This document shows, one piece after another, positions 52,688 to 64,000 of a stretch of DNA of 64,000 nucleotides. The stretch's first letter is position 1. Every line of letters starts with the position of its first letter. The notes beneath the pieces were generated by a model that had not been told where the DNA came from, made no database searches, and saw nothing but the letters and a program-made list of their open reading frames with translations. Origin of the DNA: Puffinus mauretanicus (taxonomy: Eukaryota > Chordata > Aves > Procellariiformes > Procellariidae); assembly GCA_023333565.1 (NCBI GenBank), contig JAJKFH010001431.1:186001-250000 (forward strand), written 5' to 3'. Made by a program: the position numbers and the translations under genes.

Positions 52688-52850
52688 GTAATCAGAGCTC
52701 ATTGGTTCCCGCCCGTGCTCTGCTATTGACTTGCTGTGGGACATTTGGGTTGTAGTTTGACCTCTCTATGCCCTAATTTTCCCTTCAATTGCATGGGAAT
52801 ACTAGCTGTTTTACTGAGGTGTTGTGATGCTCAGTTAATTGAGGGAACAT
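52688..52850 (+). repeat. MIR/CORE-SINE-like fossil, nearly full core
   Basis: GTGCTCTGCTATTGACTTGC, TTTGACCTCTCTATGCCC and TAATACTAGC-like text (GGAATACTAGCTG), then TGAGGTGTTGTGATGCTCAG, follow the MIR core and tail order. This is the best-preserved MIR-like copy in the window. Ancient MIR-related SINEs predate the mammal-reptile split, so their presence in a bird is expected. Confidence 0.65.
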
Positions 52851-53859
52851 GCCAAATGCATTAAACCCAGTGAAAACAGTATTCAGAGTGCAGCGTTATT
52901 AGGATATATACAAGTCTGCATTTTGGGAAATGTTTAAATTCCACCTTTTAAATATCCTTTGCAAATGGAACTTGCAAAAAAGCAGGGCAAGCACTGCTAA
53001 CACAGCTTTGCCACACTCTGTCAAGTACTTATAAACTCTATTTATAGCTACCGTTAAAGATTCAGATATGCAAGTACTCCATTAAAAGACCACATTAATG
53101 AGCCCTTAGAGAAAATATCTCACAAAGCCTTTTGAGCTCGTAACTGCTCAGTTGTGCAGGGCTTCTTGCTTGTTAACATTCATAAAATATAAATACTGTA
53201 TACTAAACACCAGCACTTTGTGGATTGCAGTGACTTGTCTCACCATCAACAGCGTAACTTATGCATGCGGAGAGGCAGCAGCGTCTGCGTGTGGGGCGGC
53301 AGAGCTGCGCTGCAGGCTGCCAGTCTGCACCAGTCGCTCACACGCCGCCTTATCTGGGGGCCTTTCTTTCCAGTGCGAAGCTGAGTGTCAGATTGACTCG
53401 CAGGTCACTATCTGTGAGTATAATTTCGGAGAGAACAATCAAACCTATTAGCTGAGAGTGGCAGAGCTGGGCCTTCTTGCAGCCGCAGCTCCAGAGCGTG
53501 GCAGGTATTCAGAGCAAAATCTAATAGATAAAAGTCACAGGAGACTTTTTTTTTCCTTTGACATAAGCTAGCTGATGAGAAGTGTCATTTGAGAGAGAAA
53601 AAAGTTGCTATATTTGATTTGTCATTATTTCCCCATTGTCCTTTCCTGTCTGCGATTATGCAGTTCCCATTTTCTCGTTCTTTCCTCGCACGGAATTCCA
53701 TATTTTAGGCTGTGACGGATGCTCTTGCTTAAACGTTTTTGATATACGTTTTATCTGCAATTGCTTTATCAAGTCTGCATTGTGTAAACAAACCACTTGA
53801 GCCCATTTAAGAATAATTCTCTGTAACCTTTAATACTGCGTTTCCATCCATCCACGAGT
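52851..53859. other. Noncoding stretch with a splice-bounded 40-bp segment
   Basis: No gene is recognised. At 53374-53413 a good acceptor (CCTTTCTTTCCAG) and donor (ATCT|GTGAGTATAA) bound 40 bp that are open (CEAECQIDSQVTI), too short to call as an exon. Confidence 0.5.
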
Positions 53860-53965
53860 CGCAAAGCGCTTGAGCACTGGGGAAGACCATTTCTAGTTTT
53901 ATATCTGGCTCTCTACAAGCTGAAGAAACTGAGGGAGGGAAAGATGAAGCGGCTCGTTGGATGCT
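53860..53965 (-). repeat. MIR-like fossil in reverse orientation
   Basis: CTACAAGCTGAAGAAACTGA followed by GGGAGGGAAAGATGAAG matches the reverse complement of the MIR core ('acagatgaggaaactgaggcagagaa...'). AAAGCGCTTGAGCA upstream fits the tail. It is diverged. Confidence 0.45.
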
Positions 53966-55837
53966 ATTTTCTGGCACTTGTTACCAACTAATCTACGTCC
54001 TTTTCTCTGTGCTTTTTGTCCCGTTGCCTTTCAAACAGACGGCGCCCTCCTGGAAAGAACACTTCTGCTCCCGAAATGAAAAATAAGGACAGCAGGCTTT
54101 AAAAAGCTTCAGGGCAGTTGTTACTGTTCAAATGTGTCATTGATTTCAATAGTGCATTACCAGGCTTGTTAAGCAGGATTTAGAGTGCTTAGCTTTATTT
54201 TATGGTGATGAGTACCTGATTGTTCAAAATATTAGCATCTTATTGTAACAGCAAACTGGCTAGTGCCATAAACTGCCCGGCGCTGTGACTGCTGCGTGAT
54301 TACCCAGTGTCTGATGAAACAGGCTCATTCGCAACCTACTGGCGATGCAGGCGAAGGCAGGGCTCTGGCACCACGACAGGCTGCTGCTCTCCTCGTTAAT
54401 TTGCCCTTATCTGCCTCGGTCGGTCGGTCGGTCTGTCTGTCTCACGTCCTGTGCGTGAGCTCCTGCTGAATCCCTCACCCCGAGCGCTGCTGCGTTTCTG
54501 CCCATCTGTAGCTGAGACTCGGACGTCACCTGTGCCAATAACCTGGGAGACAGCAAGAAAAATCCCATGGCCCGAGGGGTGGGCTGCTACGCTGGGAGAC
54601 CGGGGTGAGCTCCCCTGGCCTGGCCTGGCCTGGGGAGCTGGCCCTGCGTGCAGCGAGCCGGTGGTCCTGGTCTCAGGGTGGTCAGCGGGGATGGAGTCAG
54701 TGCCTCAGCCGGCCAGGTGGGCATCGCTTTGTTAGGACGAGGTGAATCTCTTTCTTGACTCCACTGGCTGTGCAGACTGATCTCCACCAACAAAAAAGGG
54801 GAGCATGATCCCCGGTTTCCAGGTTCCTGTTCAAATGCCTGGCAAAATCTTATGGCGTGGAACAGCTTTAACGGCAAAGATCGAGAGAAATTCAGTCCTG
54901 AGCACCCGCATCACGTGTCCCCCCACGTGTTGTCAGACAAACCCCTCGTGGAGCTGGGGATGAGAAAGCCACCAGGAACAGGCCGTACCCTGACTTGAGG
55001 GTTTTGGTCAGCCACGGGTGGCCTGCAGCCCCGAACGTGAGCACCCGCAGACACGGCCAGGGTGGGCTTCCCCTTCGGGCGGCGTTGGCGGAGAGCGTGT
55101 GTCCTCAGGGAGCGGGAGGAGAGCAAAGGCTGGGGAAATAGTGGAGGGGTGGGGGGGACTTTGGTTTTGTAACCCACCCTCTCAGCACCAGCAGGGGTTC
55201 TGTGTCTGTCTGGGCAGAAATGGCTCTGTGTGGTTTCAGCAGGGAAAGTACTGGGGTACGTGAGTCTTACGGTCTTCCAGGGGCAGCTGGCATGGAGCCG
55301 GGGGCTGGGGGCTTACAACAGCGGCTGCCTCCTACCTCCGCTGGGGATTGAGAGTTTAGGAGGTTCACCTCCTCGTTTTTCACATCTGTGTAGGAAGCAC
55401 ATTCCCACTGTTGAGGAATTAAACACTTTAAACCACTACAAAGCAAAAGGGTCGTATCCACGTCCTCCATGCTTTAGGTGGGGTGGGAAAACAAAGCAAG
55501 CTAAAAAAAAACCTGCTGTCGGAGAGCAGGGCTGCCCGGCTGGACGTGAAGCTGGCTGCAGGCAGGCCCAGCCTTCAGCTGTGTTAATTAAGTACATATA
55601 CATTAAGCTTCTGTGTGAGAGCAAAGGGGAAGACGAGAGGGAATTGTGTGGGCATGAGGAAAGAACAAAATGGTGCTGGTGGAGGCAGGACCTGCGTGTA
55701 GATCAAGGGGGCTGGAAAGCGTTAGAAAACGGGCAGCTTCTGGAAGGAAAGCAGCTGGGCTTCTGAAAAAAGGAATAACTTAAAGAATCAGAAAACTGTT
55801 TTTATTTTCAGCTGAATTAGAGTTAGGCACGTAAGTG
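53966..55837. other. Noncoding stretch, GC-rich around 54.3-55.3 kb
   Basis: No gene is recognised. A strong acceptor ending at 54040 precedes 15 codons and a TAA (54041-54088). A (CGGT/CTGT)n run lies at about 54418-54441 and a short CCTGG array at about 54616-54634. The 178-codon + frame at 55230-55766 has no recognisable domain. Confidence 0.5.
54418..54441 (+). repeat. Short tetranucleotide microsatellite
   Basis: CGGT repeats pass into CTGT repeats, a compound tetranucleotide tract of about six units. Confidence 0.8.
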
Positions 55838-55995
55838 CATTCACAAATGTAGCTCTTAACTTCTGTACCTTGGTTTCCCTCTCCATAAAATGTAAATAAT
55901 AACACTTACTTTACTCACAGGGTAGTGCGAAAACAAGCTCGTTCATATCTGGGAAGCACTCCTATGCTATATGGGAACTATAGCAAAGACTATGA
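55838..55995 (+). repeat. MIR/CORE-SINE-like fossil
   Basis: CTCTTAACTTCTGTACCTTG, TTTCCCTCTCCATAAAATG, AATAATAACACTTACTTTAC and CTCACAGGGTAGTG, then TCTGGGAAGCACTCC and GCTATATGGGAAC, follow the order of the amniote MIR-type core and tail. This is a clear though old copy. Confidence 0.6.
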
Positions 55996-56309
55996 ATATA
56001 CAGTTAAAACTGTGGGCTTGCATTGTGGCACTTGGCATCTGTCCAGATACACTATGCATCATGCAGGAGGGCTAACAGAGGAGGATACGAAAACACAGGC
56101 CAAATTTGATGAGTTCTGAGAACAGGAACTTGTGACTCCCCAAAATTAGAAGTGCAAAAGCTTTGAACTCACAGGGAACACTGAGAGAGGCATATGTATT
56201 CTTAAACAAACAGCAAAAGACAGTGAGGAGTAGGATACGGTGGGGAAATACTCAAAGGTATGGTCCACAGAGTTCAAGAAATCTGTATAACATTGAAAAA
56301 TAAATCTAC

Positions 56310-58620
56310 TTGGAATAGAAATGAACATTGTGGATGACCGGGGAAATACAAAGAGCAATAAAGAGAGAAGAATATGAGACCTATAAATCAGCAGGGTCAG
56401 CGCTGCAGGAATGGGTACAAGAGCCTATTGTGAAAGAAGAATGCAAGAAAATGATCCAAAAAGCTGAGACAGGAAAAGAAGATGGGAAAAGATGTGAACA
56501 CAATAAAAGTTTTTATAAATTTGGTATACAGGAAGCCAAAGGTTACTTGGGGAGACAGCCATCACCTTCCTGAGCAATGGGGAGGCTACCTTGACAAAAA
56601 GGGGGATATTGTCAGGAAAGTGGGTTATTACTTGTACCTCAGTATTCAGCAGGTAGAGGTGGAAAGTCTGTCACAGTTTCTATACATTTTCCAAGGACAG
56701 AAAATAAACAATCATTAACTGTAAAGGCTACCAGAGAATTAAGCAATTGAATGAACCCACAAAAATAAAGAACTATTAAAAAAGAGGGTTGTTTACTCCT
56801 CAGATTTATTTTAAAAAATAGATGCCAAAGGAATGAAATCAGCAGGGAAACTTAAGCTGGCTATGGGAAAGGTATCTGGGAAATTAGGAATAGACAGTGT
56901 TGCATCTCAAACTTTTAAAGGAGAATGATGGGGGAAGAGGTGTCCAAGAAGTCCAGGGAGCACTCAAGATAGCTGGTTATCCTTACTAGAAAGACAGATA
57001 CAACTGGAAACCAATTCTTTTGTTTTGTTAAATGAAAGAAGAAGAAGAGAGAGTTAAGAGGAATAAAAAATTAATTTTAGCATCCTCAGATTTCAAGAGT
57101 TTCAGATTTCAAGGGTGCAGGGATTCGATGCTCTGTGAGACATCACTGTGTAAGATGGGAGGTATGGGACTGAGTATCTAGATGCTGGGCTTGATTACAG
57201 AATCCAGGTGGTGATAAAAAAATATGTAGAGGTTGTTTAGGGTAGAGGTGGATAATGGAGTGAGATGCTTCTCTTAGCACTGTACAGCTGTCACTTGGAA
57301 GAAAGAGCACAAGAAAGCGAGGACATCAAAGAAAGAGGTATAACTGAGAGCCAAGGGGAGGAAGGCTTTTGGAAACGGAGGATGTTTGCACTGGTATTTG
57401 GAATTTAACCTCAAGAAATGTGAAGCTGGGAAAAAGAAAGTCAAGGTAAAGGTGCCTTAAGGAGATAGCTGGAGCTAGTCAGCATAGGAAAAATATCTGA
57501 GGATGGCAGCCAAGTTTCTGTTTGTGTTCCTTTTTAAGGCTCAGGGAATGAAAGAAGTAGGTATGAACATTGCAACATCTAATTTTTATAGACTTTGATG
57601 GAGTTCATAACCTTAACATGTGTATTTACAGTGCATAAGGAGACATAGCTACCTAGCAATGGGACCCACAGCTTGTTTCACGTAAGCAGGCAAATAACCT
57701 ACAAGAAGTGCTGCAGATACCTAGTGACATAAGGTGGTTCAGCACCTGTTTCCACGGTGGAAACTGTTCACCTGTTTGCTGCCGTGGAACCGGAGCCTGG
57801 CTGGAGCTGGGTCGCAGGCGCTCCTTTCGGCTGACTTCTCGCAACCTCCTCTTATGGCGGTAATTAGAGCATGCGACTGGGATGTGGGGAAATCGAGTTC
57901 AAAGCTCGCTCTCCCTTCCTGAAGGTGTTTCAGCCCGTAGCTCTCCTGTCTAACACCTTCTCGGAGTAGGCTTTTCGGATTCCTCCTGAGGAAAGCTATT
58001 CTAATTTGTATGTGTTGTAATTGGTCCACAGACAGGACAAGAGGTGAGGGAGCCGATGGCCCAGCGAGACTGGTCTGTGTGGCCCAGGTGCCCCTCTGTT
58101 CGTATTTCAGCATGACATGAAAAGTCATGGAACGTTGAAGTTTTGGGTTCCAGCATTCATCTGCAGAAGGAGGGAGGCTGATGGGAGATAAGTAAGGGAA
58201 AATGGGCAACCTTAACTGTACGTAGACCTCTAGCATAATTTTTGAAAGGAAGATTATTCAGATTCAGGAGGTAAAGAGAAATTGGAAGAAAATGCTACAT
58301 TTGAGCTTACTGCAGTAGGTTATGCTAGATAGACTGATGTCTGTCTTTGATTAAGTTGAATTATAAGTCCTAAATAAAGGACTCCTGCTTAGAAAATGTA
58401 GATGATTGGTGAAGCTGAAGGACCTGAAGATTAAAAGAGGAACTGTGAGCCAGAAGAAGATTTGGCTAATGGGGAAATGACAACTGGTATTTGAGAAGGG
58501 AGGTAAATGGAGGGCAGTTAACAGAGGAGTTTCTCAAGAATCATCTTCAGGACCCCATGATCTTGATACAAAAAGGAGGTAATGACGACGCTTTCTGCAG
58601 CTGATGCTCTGGGGCCCTAT
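56310..58620 (+). mobile_element. Heavily decayed non-LTR LINE (CR1/L2-like) ORF2
   Basis: Three landmarks of a LINE ORF2 occur in order on the + strand. At 56328-56570 an open frame resembles the endonuclease-RT linker: WMTGEIQRAIKREEY, then NKSFYKFGIQEAKG (the NKSFYKF part at 56502-56522), then a frameshift into WGGYLDKKGDI. At 57586-57618 FIDFDGVHNLN could be a damaged motif A. At 58517-58555 VNRGVSQESSSGP matches the conserved SGVPQGSxLGP block, followed near 58600 by SAADALG in the place of FADDTKLG. Spacing is longer than in an intact element, implying insertions, one of them perhaps the SINE head at 57852. The linker and the GVPQGS-like block are convincing; motif A is tentative. Confidence 0.5.
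57852..57920 (+). repeat. tRNA-derived SINE head
   Basis: TTAGAGCATGCGACTGGGAT, then GTGGGGAAATCGAGTTCAAAG and CTCGCTCTCCC, match the tRNA-like head of an old amniote SINE ('...TAGAGCACTGACCTGGGATGTGGG...GTTCAA...'). The B-box-like GAGTTCAAAGC is at 57895-57905, and CGAG/CTCG (57894-57897, 57905-57908) form a T-arm-like stem around TTCAAAG. Acceptor-stem pairing for a real tRNA is absent. Confidence 0.5.
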
Positions 58621-59096
58621 GCTGATCACTGAATGCTTTGGTGTCTATGGAGGCAGGCTGGTGATCCCAGTTGGGCACTGGTTAGATGCTTACAGCGGGC
58701 TGCTGTGAATAGCTTCTTCACTTAATGAATGAACTTCACTGTATCAATGTCCCTAGTATTTCAAACTGGTATTGTTGACCTGTTACTGTAAAGGACTTGT
58801 AGACCAAGGTGCAAGGGAAACCATGAGATGCCAGCTGCATCCTCATGCATGTTTTCTTGAATTTAGCACAAAAAGAGATGTCAAAATCTTTATTAACTCC
58901 CAACTGTGACAAGCCCAATAGAGTATCCTAACTTCTAATCTAACTGCTGCTGGCATTTACCTATCTTCAAAGCAATTATTTTTGCATTTTTTTGTGTGTA
59001 GATAGGGAGAAATGAAGGGATGCCAGCGCTACATTGTTATGGCTGCAAAGCCTCCTTGAGCGTTAAACTCTTCCGTGCAATCTAGACATTTACAGT

Positions 59097-59135
59097 CAAG
59101 ACTTTATACTTCCATCAGCAAGACTTTATACTTCC
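59097..59135 (+). repeat. 17-bp direct repeat
   Basis: CAAGACTTTATACTTCC occurs at 59097-59113 and 59119-59135, separated by five bases: an exact local duplication. Confidence 0.85.
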
Positions 59136-60343
59136 TGTCTTCGAGGAGACCTTTACCCTTAGTGAACTCGGGCAGTAACATGTCACGTGTAAACACAAGG
59201 CCTGTCCTACACTTAAATATTACACAAACCTTATTTTGAAATAGGGTTCAGTCTTGATGGACTTACATGGACAAAAAGAGCCCGCCTTCCTCAGTACAGA
59301 AGCAGATTTTTATCTCTGAGGGGCTGGGATTTGCTAATATAGTCATGCATCCTCAACTTATTGATCAAAATGCATTACAAAACACCACTCTATACCATCT
59401 TCCTTTCCCCCCCCTTTTTTTTTTCCCTCCTCTCATTAATTTCAATCATGTAATAAGAAAAACTCACTTATGTTAATTGGTATGACTCCCCCTCAAGGGC
59501 ATTATGAAGCATGAAATAATTCCTTTCATTACTGACAATGCAGGGACATGAGTTTTCCCTTGAGGATCTGTCTCGTCTGGTGATTTGGTGACCATACAGA
59601 ATGGTGATAGGATTAGGGACATATTGTTTTAAAATTAATAGTTTGTCAGGGGGGTGGGGGTGGGCTGGAAGGTGGCATGGAAAGAGGAAGCTTAAAATTC
59701 CAGAGATTACGTTCGACTTCGAGGCTCTCAGAGGCTGATGCATCTAACTGGTATTTATCAGGCAAACCCAGCCTGCTGAGACATCGTTAGCCCTGGCTCC
59801 TATTTTGTTTTTAAAAGGCAGCTGAGCTGGTGTTTGAAACATGCCAGGGACCAGCAGAAAACTAAATGGACGTAAAGCTGGTCAGATTCGTTTCTCCTTT
59901 TTTATTTTTGGGAGTCAGAATTTCGTTTCCCTAAAATGCAGTAAGTGTTCAGACACGAGCTCCCAGGCTGTCCCGAGCTCAGTTCGGTAACGGAGCCGCC
60001 GCTACTGGCTGGCTGAAGTTTGTCCTCTGCTCTAACAGGTAGCCCGTAGCCTGCCAAGCAAACACCGCAGTCCTAGTGCACAAATGTAAGTGATTCTGGT
60101 TGAAGAGGGAGGAAAAACCAATCCTTTTTTTTTTCCCCTTTTCTTTTGCTGAGCTAGCAAAAAAAATCTATTGTTACTTTTGCTGCATTTGCAATATTTT
60201 CATTAGCAAAAGGGTTTTTTTCGGAAACCAGGCTGCCTTTGTGCGGAGGAAGTGAACCTCCTGACGGCTATGTCATTTCCCTTGTTTCCAAACAGCTTCT
60301 TGTCTGAGCATACAACCTCCACTGGTCTCGCTTAACATGTGGC

Positions 60344-60506
60344 TATAAAAGAGCAAGGAAGTTTCTGCCAGATGTTCCTCTGCTCTTTTCCTTGCTGTTC
60401 TCAGACGATGTTATCAAATCCTTACTGCAGCTTTAATTTTGCTGGATTGACATGCATACTTTTGGGTATTGTTCCTTCTGCGCCCTGGATAGATTTACTG
60501 GTTTGA
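60344..60506 (+). promoter_or_regulatory. TATA promoter candidate with a 32-codon open frame
   Basis: TATAAAAG begins at 60344 in CCTCCACTGG...GGCTATAAAAGAG context, with an ETS-type GAGGAAGTG about 100 bases upstream. A start about 30 bases on would precede the ATG at 60408, whose frame runs 32 codons to TGA at 60504-60506 (hydrophobic middle, FAGLTCILLGIVPSAPW). This could be a promoter for a noncoding or short-peptide RNA; chance is a real alternative. Confidence 0.25.
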
Positions 60507-63500
60507 CAACATCCTTCCTTGCAACTGAAGAATAGGTCCAAGCCAGCAGTGACCCTTGTTGCATGGGTGTGTTCATTAACTAAGTGCAAAATACCGAACA
60601 GCATCAGACACGTAGATTGTTCCATCTCTTGAGCAGTCTCTGTGCTGAGGATTACTCATAAAAAATAATCAGTAAAATGCATTGCAGATGAAGGCTATGG
60701 CACTGACATGAGAGATAACCTTGCCATTAAAGGTCCCGTAATGCAAGCACATCTCCCTCACAGAAATGGAAACGGGGATAACATGTCTTTTAACTGAATC
60801 GATAGAGATCAATGCAAAGACAATAACTCAAGAAATGGATGCATTAACCAGAGAGTAAGAACCAATATACTCCCAAGTTGAACCATGGCTCTGGAATTAG
60901 ATATACTGAGGGGATACAGACCATGTTCTTAAAAGCGATTGAAATCATAAGCAAAAAAATGAAACATAAAAATAATTACAGATTTTCATTTTAATCATGT
61001 TGTATGGTAGGAACTGGGATTTGCAGGGGGAGGCACGGGACTAAATTAGCTTTATGATCAGGAGTGAAGGACCTATTTTCTCCTCAGGGTTATGTACAAG
61101 TCAGCCATCTGTAACAGAGGATGTGACTAACTAATTTGGCAGAAAAGGAGCAACATCAGCCAGGGACGGTGTAGTCACCTTCTCCAGGCTACCCTGTGTT
61201 GAGGAGGGAGCGAACTTTCCTGTTGCGTCTGAGTAAAGACTGGGAATACGTATTTCATACTTCTACCCACATGTTTTCAGAAAAAGAAAAAAAAAAAGAA
61301 AGAAACCCCACCCACAACAGTCCTAGGTTTGACAGGCATTTTGGAAAGGTTTGTGCAGTTGGAGGAATGACATCATACCAAGCTAATATGCACGTGAGAG
61401 CGCCAAAATCCCCACTGGAGGAACGGTGGGGGAAAAAAAAGGGCGGAGGAAAGACACAGTAAATGTGGCATCTGACAAGTGCAGCTGCTGACACTGTAGG
61501 TATCCTGTGCACAACAAAACTGCTGAAAATAGGCTTTGATAGGACGCTACCCCAAGATTTGGAGAGAGCCGCTGACTGTGTGCAGCTCCCACAGTAATCT
61601 CTGGGAGATGTAACTGCTTAGCACTGCTGGAAAAAACCCAGACGTGTGTCTAAATATACTGATTGCATTGTCTTTCCTGGGTCTTGCCTTTGTCAAAGAA
61701 TAGACTGAAATCCAAAGTTACCGGGAGTGTACGTTTGCAGTCCTCAGCCCTGCTATCACACCCACGATTGCTCTTTCCATTTCAACGCCTTGCTCACTGC
61801 ATTGCACTTTCCCATTGTTCTTGGAAAGCCGATGGCGAATAAGCCAGCCGTGCTGCTGCGTTGCCACCCTCCTGCCCTGCCGGCCGCCGGAGCAGGACGA
61901 GAGCAGGACGGCTGTTTCTCGGACGTGTCTGCGCAGGGAGCGTGAGGGGCAGCAGGCTGGCAGCGGGGTGCTGTGGAAAGGCGGCTGCCAGAGGTTTACT
62001 TGGCTCTGAAGTCGGCTTCTGCTGAGACTGAGCACAAAGGCTGCGGAGCGCGGTTGATCTGCTGGTCTTCTAGCAGTGATTGCTGTTTCTCAGGGACTGA
62101 CAGGGATCCCGGCTAGGCCCCTGGTACGGATAATCCCTAAGGCAGCACAGCTACTTACAAGGGTGGTTTCCAGCATACAGTCTTAGCAGCCCACTGTGGG
62201 GGATACCTGCGAGCTTGTGTTTGACCATTGGGAGATCCCACAAGAAAACAGAAGAGGTAAAAGCCAAAAAATAGAAATCAGTTTCTGGAGATGCAACTAC
62301 ACCTTTGAAGTACTCGCTCTACTGCCACAGAGCAAGAAGGAAAATCTTAGTGAGAGACACTTGAACCTTTTAAGCATCATCTTTTGGCAATAATGACCTC
62401 TCATGCATATTTATGTACAGCACTTAGCTTTATAATGGCCACTTGAAAGACACTTAATTCTTTTTTGCCTAGGAATGAAGCTATGCGGAGCGTGACAAAA
62501 ATGTTCCAAGGTCCAAATATTAAAATACAGAAATGGTCCTGGTATTTCCTGCATGCCAGCCAAAACTACCTCCTGGGAGCATACAGTTTAGGAATTTATG
62601 TACTACTTGATTAAACGGGTATGTGTTTGCAAGCATATATACATACCCATAAGAGTTAGTAAAATCAGGTAGTTGCTACAGGGCTTCAATCAGGCTTTCC
62701 TGGAAGAATTTCAGACAGGTCCTATGGCTTGGTTTGGTTTGGTTTGTAAAACCTTTTTGTTGCACAGAACTTAATGTTATTCATTATGTACTGAAAGCAA
62801 AATCATATGACTACCATTTCCTAAGTAACATAATTATCTTATTGATTCTTATGGGGCAAAACACTACTTTTGTTGTTAATTAATACTGCCAAATCTGGTT
62901 ACGCAATTCTGGATATAGGAAGTTCAGTTTAATGTGTGTTTAGGAGGAAAAAGTCTAAAAATAATGCCTTAAATAACTTTTTTTTCCTTTTGGAATTTGA
63001 GTATAGATATTCCTTTGTGTCATCCCTGTTCTTAAATACTACAGGAAATACAACCTATTATCACTTTTCATCAGGGAGAAAGAAATATAGATAGTGAAGT
63101 ATAAAAATGCCCCTGTGAAAAACATATTTAAAAAAGCTTTAAGTAGCTGAACAGAATTACACAAAGCAAAGATACACAACCCTGCTGTTTTGGAACCAAA
63201 GTAATTTTATGGAAAATGAAAAAAATACTTGCAATAATTTCAGGGCTTACACTTTCAATCTTATTTTAAGTGGAAATGTATCAGGAAATTCTTACGCAGA
63301 GGGCACATAAATAGTATCTTGTCTGTCCCACGGAAGAGACAGTATGAAAGATTCATTAGAGGCTAGGACATATAACGACTTCTCGACTCTTTCAGTTCTT
63401 AGCCAGTGCTCTAATGAAATTCAAGCCTGCTACATCTGCCATACTACACTGTTAATTAGTTTTCTATTTATTTAGCAGATCTAGAAGTGGAAAGCAATCT

Positions 63501-64000
63501 ATTGCCAGTGAATTGTTTGACTTCTATGCTAAGTAGGCTGCATTCCAATCCTCTGATGTTGAAACTAGCATGAATCCAACTTTCATCTCATTGCCATGTC
63601 AAATTAGCACCCAGCAGATTCTAGATACAAAGACTTTTTTTCCCCTTTGGTTTGTAAAAGACCAACAGTTCTTGGAAGTCAAGAAACAGAAGCTAGGCAA
63701 TTTTTCTGCAATATCTCTTCCCCCCGCCCCTTCCTTACTACAGTTAATTAAATATAGGAGGTATAGAGGTCGTGCTTTGTTTATATTGAAGGAGGAACAT
63801 GATTTTAAGCAGACCATGGTCATTATGTAAAACAAAAAATATTGATGCGTATTCTGCAAGAGTTTGAATAAAATACTAGCCAGCCTAAGAAAAACCCAGA
63901 ATGCCTTGGCAAAGTTATGAGATGACTTTTGCACATGCTTTGCCATTTTCTATTTCTGTCTGTATTCTGCAATATGTTGCGGCATCTAAACACGACATTC

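Larger units (their letters stand above)
58621..64000. other. Noncoding stretch with a TATA promoter candidate
   Basis: No gene is recognised apart from the 60344 candidate. A direct repeat lies at 59097-59135, a G-rich run at about 59650-59667, an A-rich tract near 61280-61310, and a GC-rich patch near 61840-62060. Open frames are short or composition-driven. Confidence 0.5.

Noticed and set aside
54041..54088. Strong acceptor followed by 15 codons and TAA
   Set aside because: Too short to distinguish from chance and no polyadenylation signal nearby.
55230..55766. 178-codon + strand open frame
   Set aside because: No domain or splice signals; composition follows local GC content.
57852..57920. 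Possible tRNA gene
   Set aside because: The B-box-like motif and T-arm-like stem are present, but acceptor and anticodon stems do not pair; a SINE head fits better.

Overview
This window looks like vertebrate nuclear DNA, most probably avian. The main evidence is a 1.4-kb CR1 non-LTR retrotransposon (27833-29232) that ends in the (ATGATTCT)n tail typical of this family in birds and other sauropsids. A second, older CR1 3' end lies at about 32600-32721. There are also faint amniote-type fossils: MIR/CORE-SINE-like pieces, a tRNA-derived SINE head and short old CR1/L3-like pieces. Interspersed repeats are sparse and microsatellites short, as in bird genomes. There are no operons, CRISPR arrays, rRNA genes or intact tRNA genes.

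Layout. From 1 to about 38.9 kb the sequence is AT-rich, intron- or gene-desert-like DNA. It holds the CR1 copy, a few fossil repeats, a near-perfect 33-bp hairpin (18868-18950) and a few exon-like islands. The best coding candidate is a 3'-terminal coding exon on the + strand at 37794-37954, with a good splice acceptor, about 52 coherent codons, a stop, and AATAAA signals at 38239 and 38428. A weaker terminal-exon candidate is at 27130-27241. From about 39 kb GC and CpG content rise sharply, and 41.5-49.5 kb is GC-rich with several CpG-dense patches, G-runs and a 30-bp tandem duplication. A 63-bp, phase 0-0 exon-like segment with a GC donor lies on the - strand at 39375-39437. From 49.5 to 64 kb composition is intermediate, with several MIR-like fossils, a decayed LINE (about 56310-58620) containing or abutting a tRNA-type SINE head, and a TATA-box promoter candidate at 60344.

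How things fit together. No complete gene can be assembled. If the 37794 exon is real, the window covers the 3' end of a + strand gene whose other exons lie in the AT-rich part or further upstream, followed by a GC-richer intergenic domain. I do not recognise the encoded protein. Most open frames over 60 codons are chance frames: those in the GC-rich part come from high GC with few stops, often open on both strands, and those in the AT-rich part lack splice or codon support. Nothing here convincingly represents a novel biological system. The exon candidates and the hairpin most deserve a second look.
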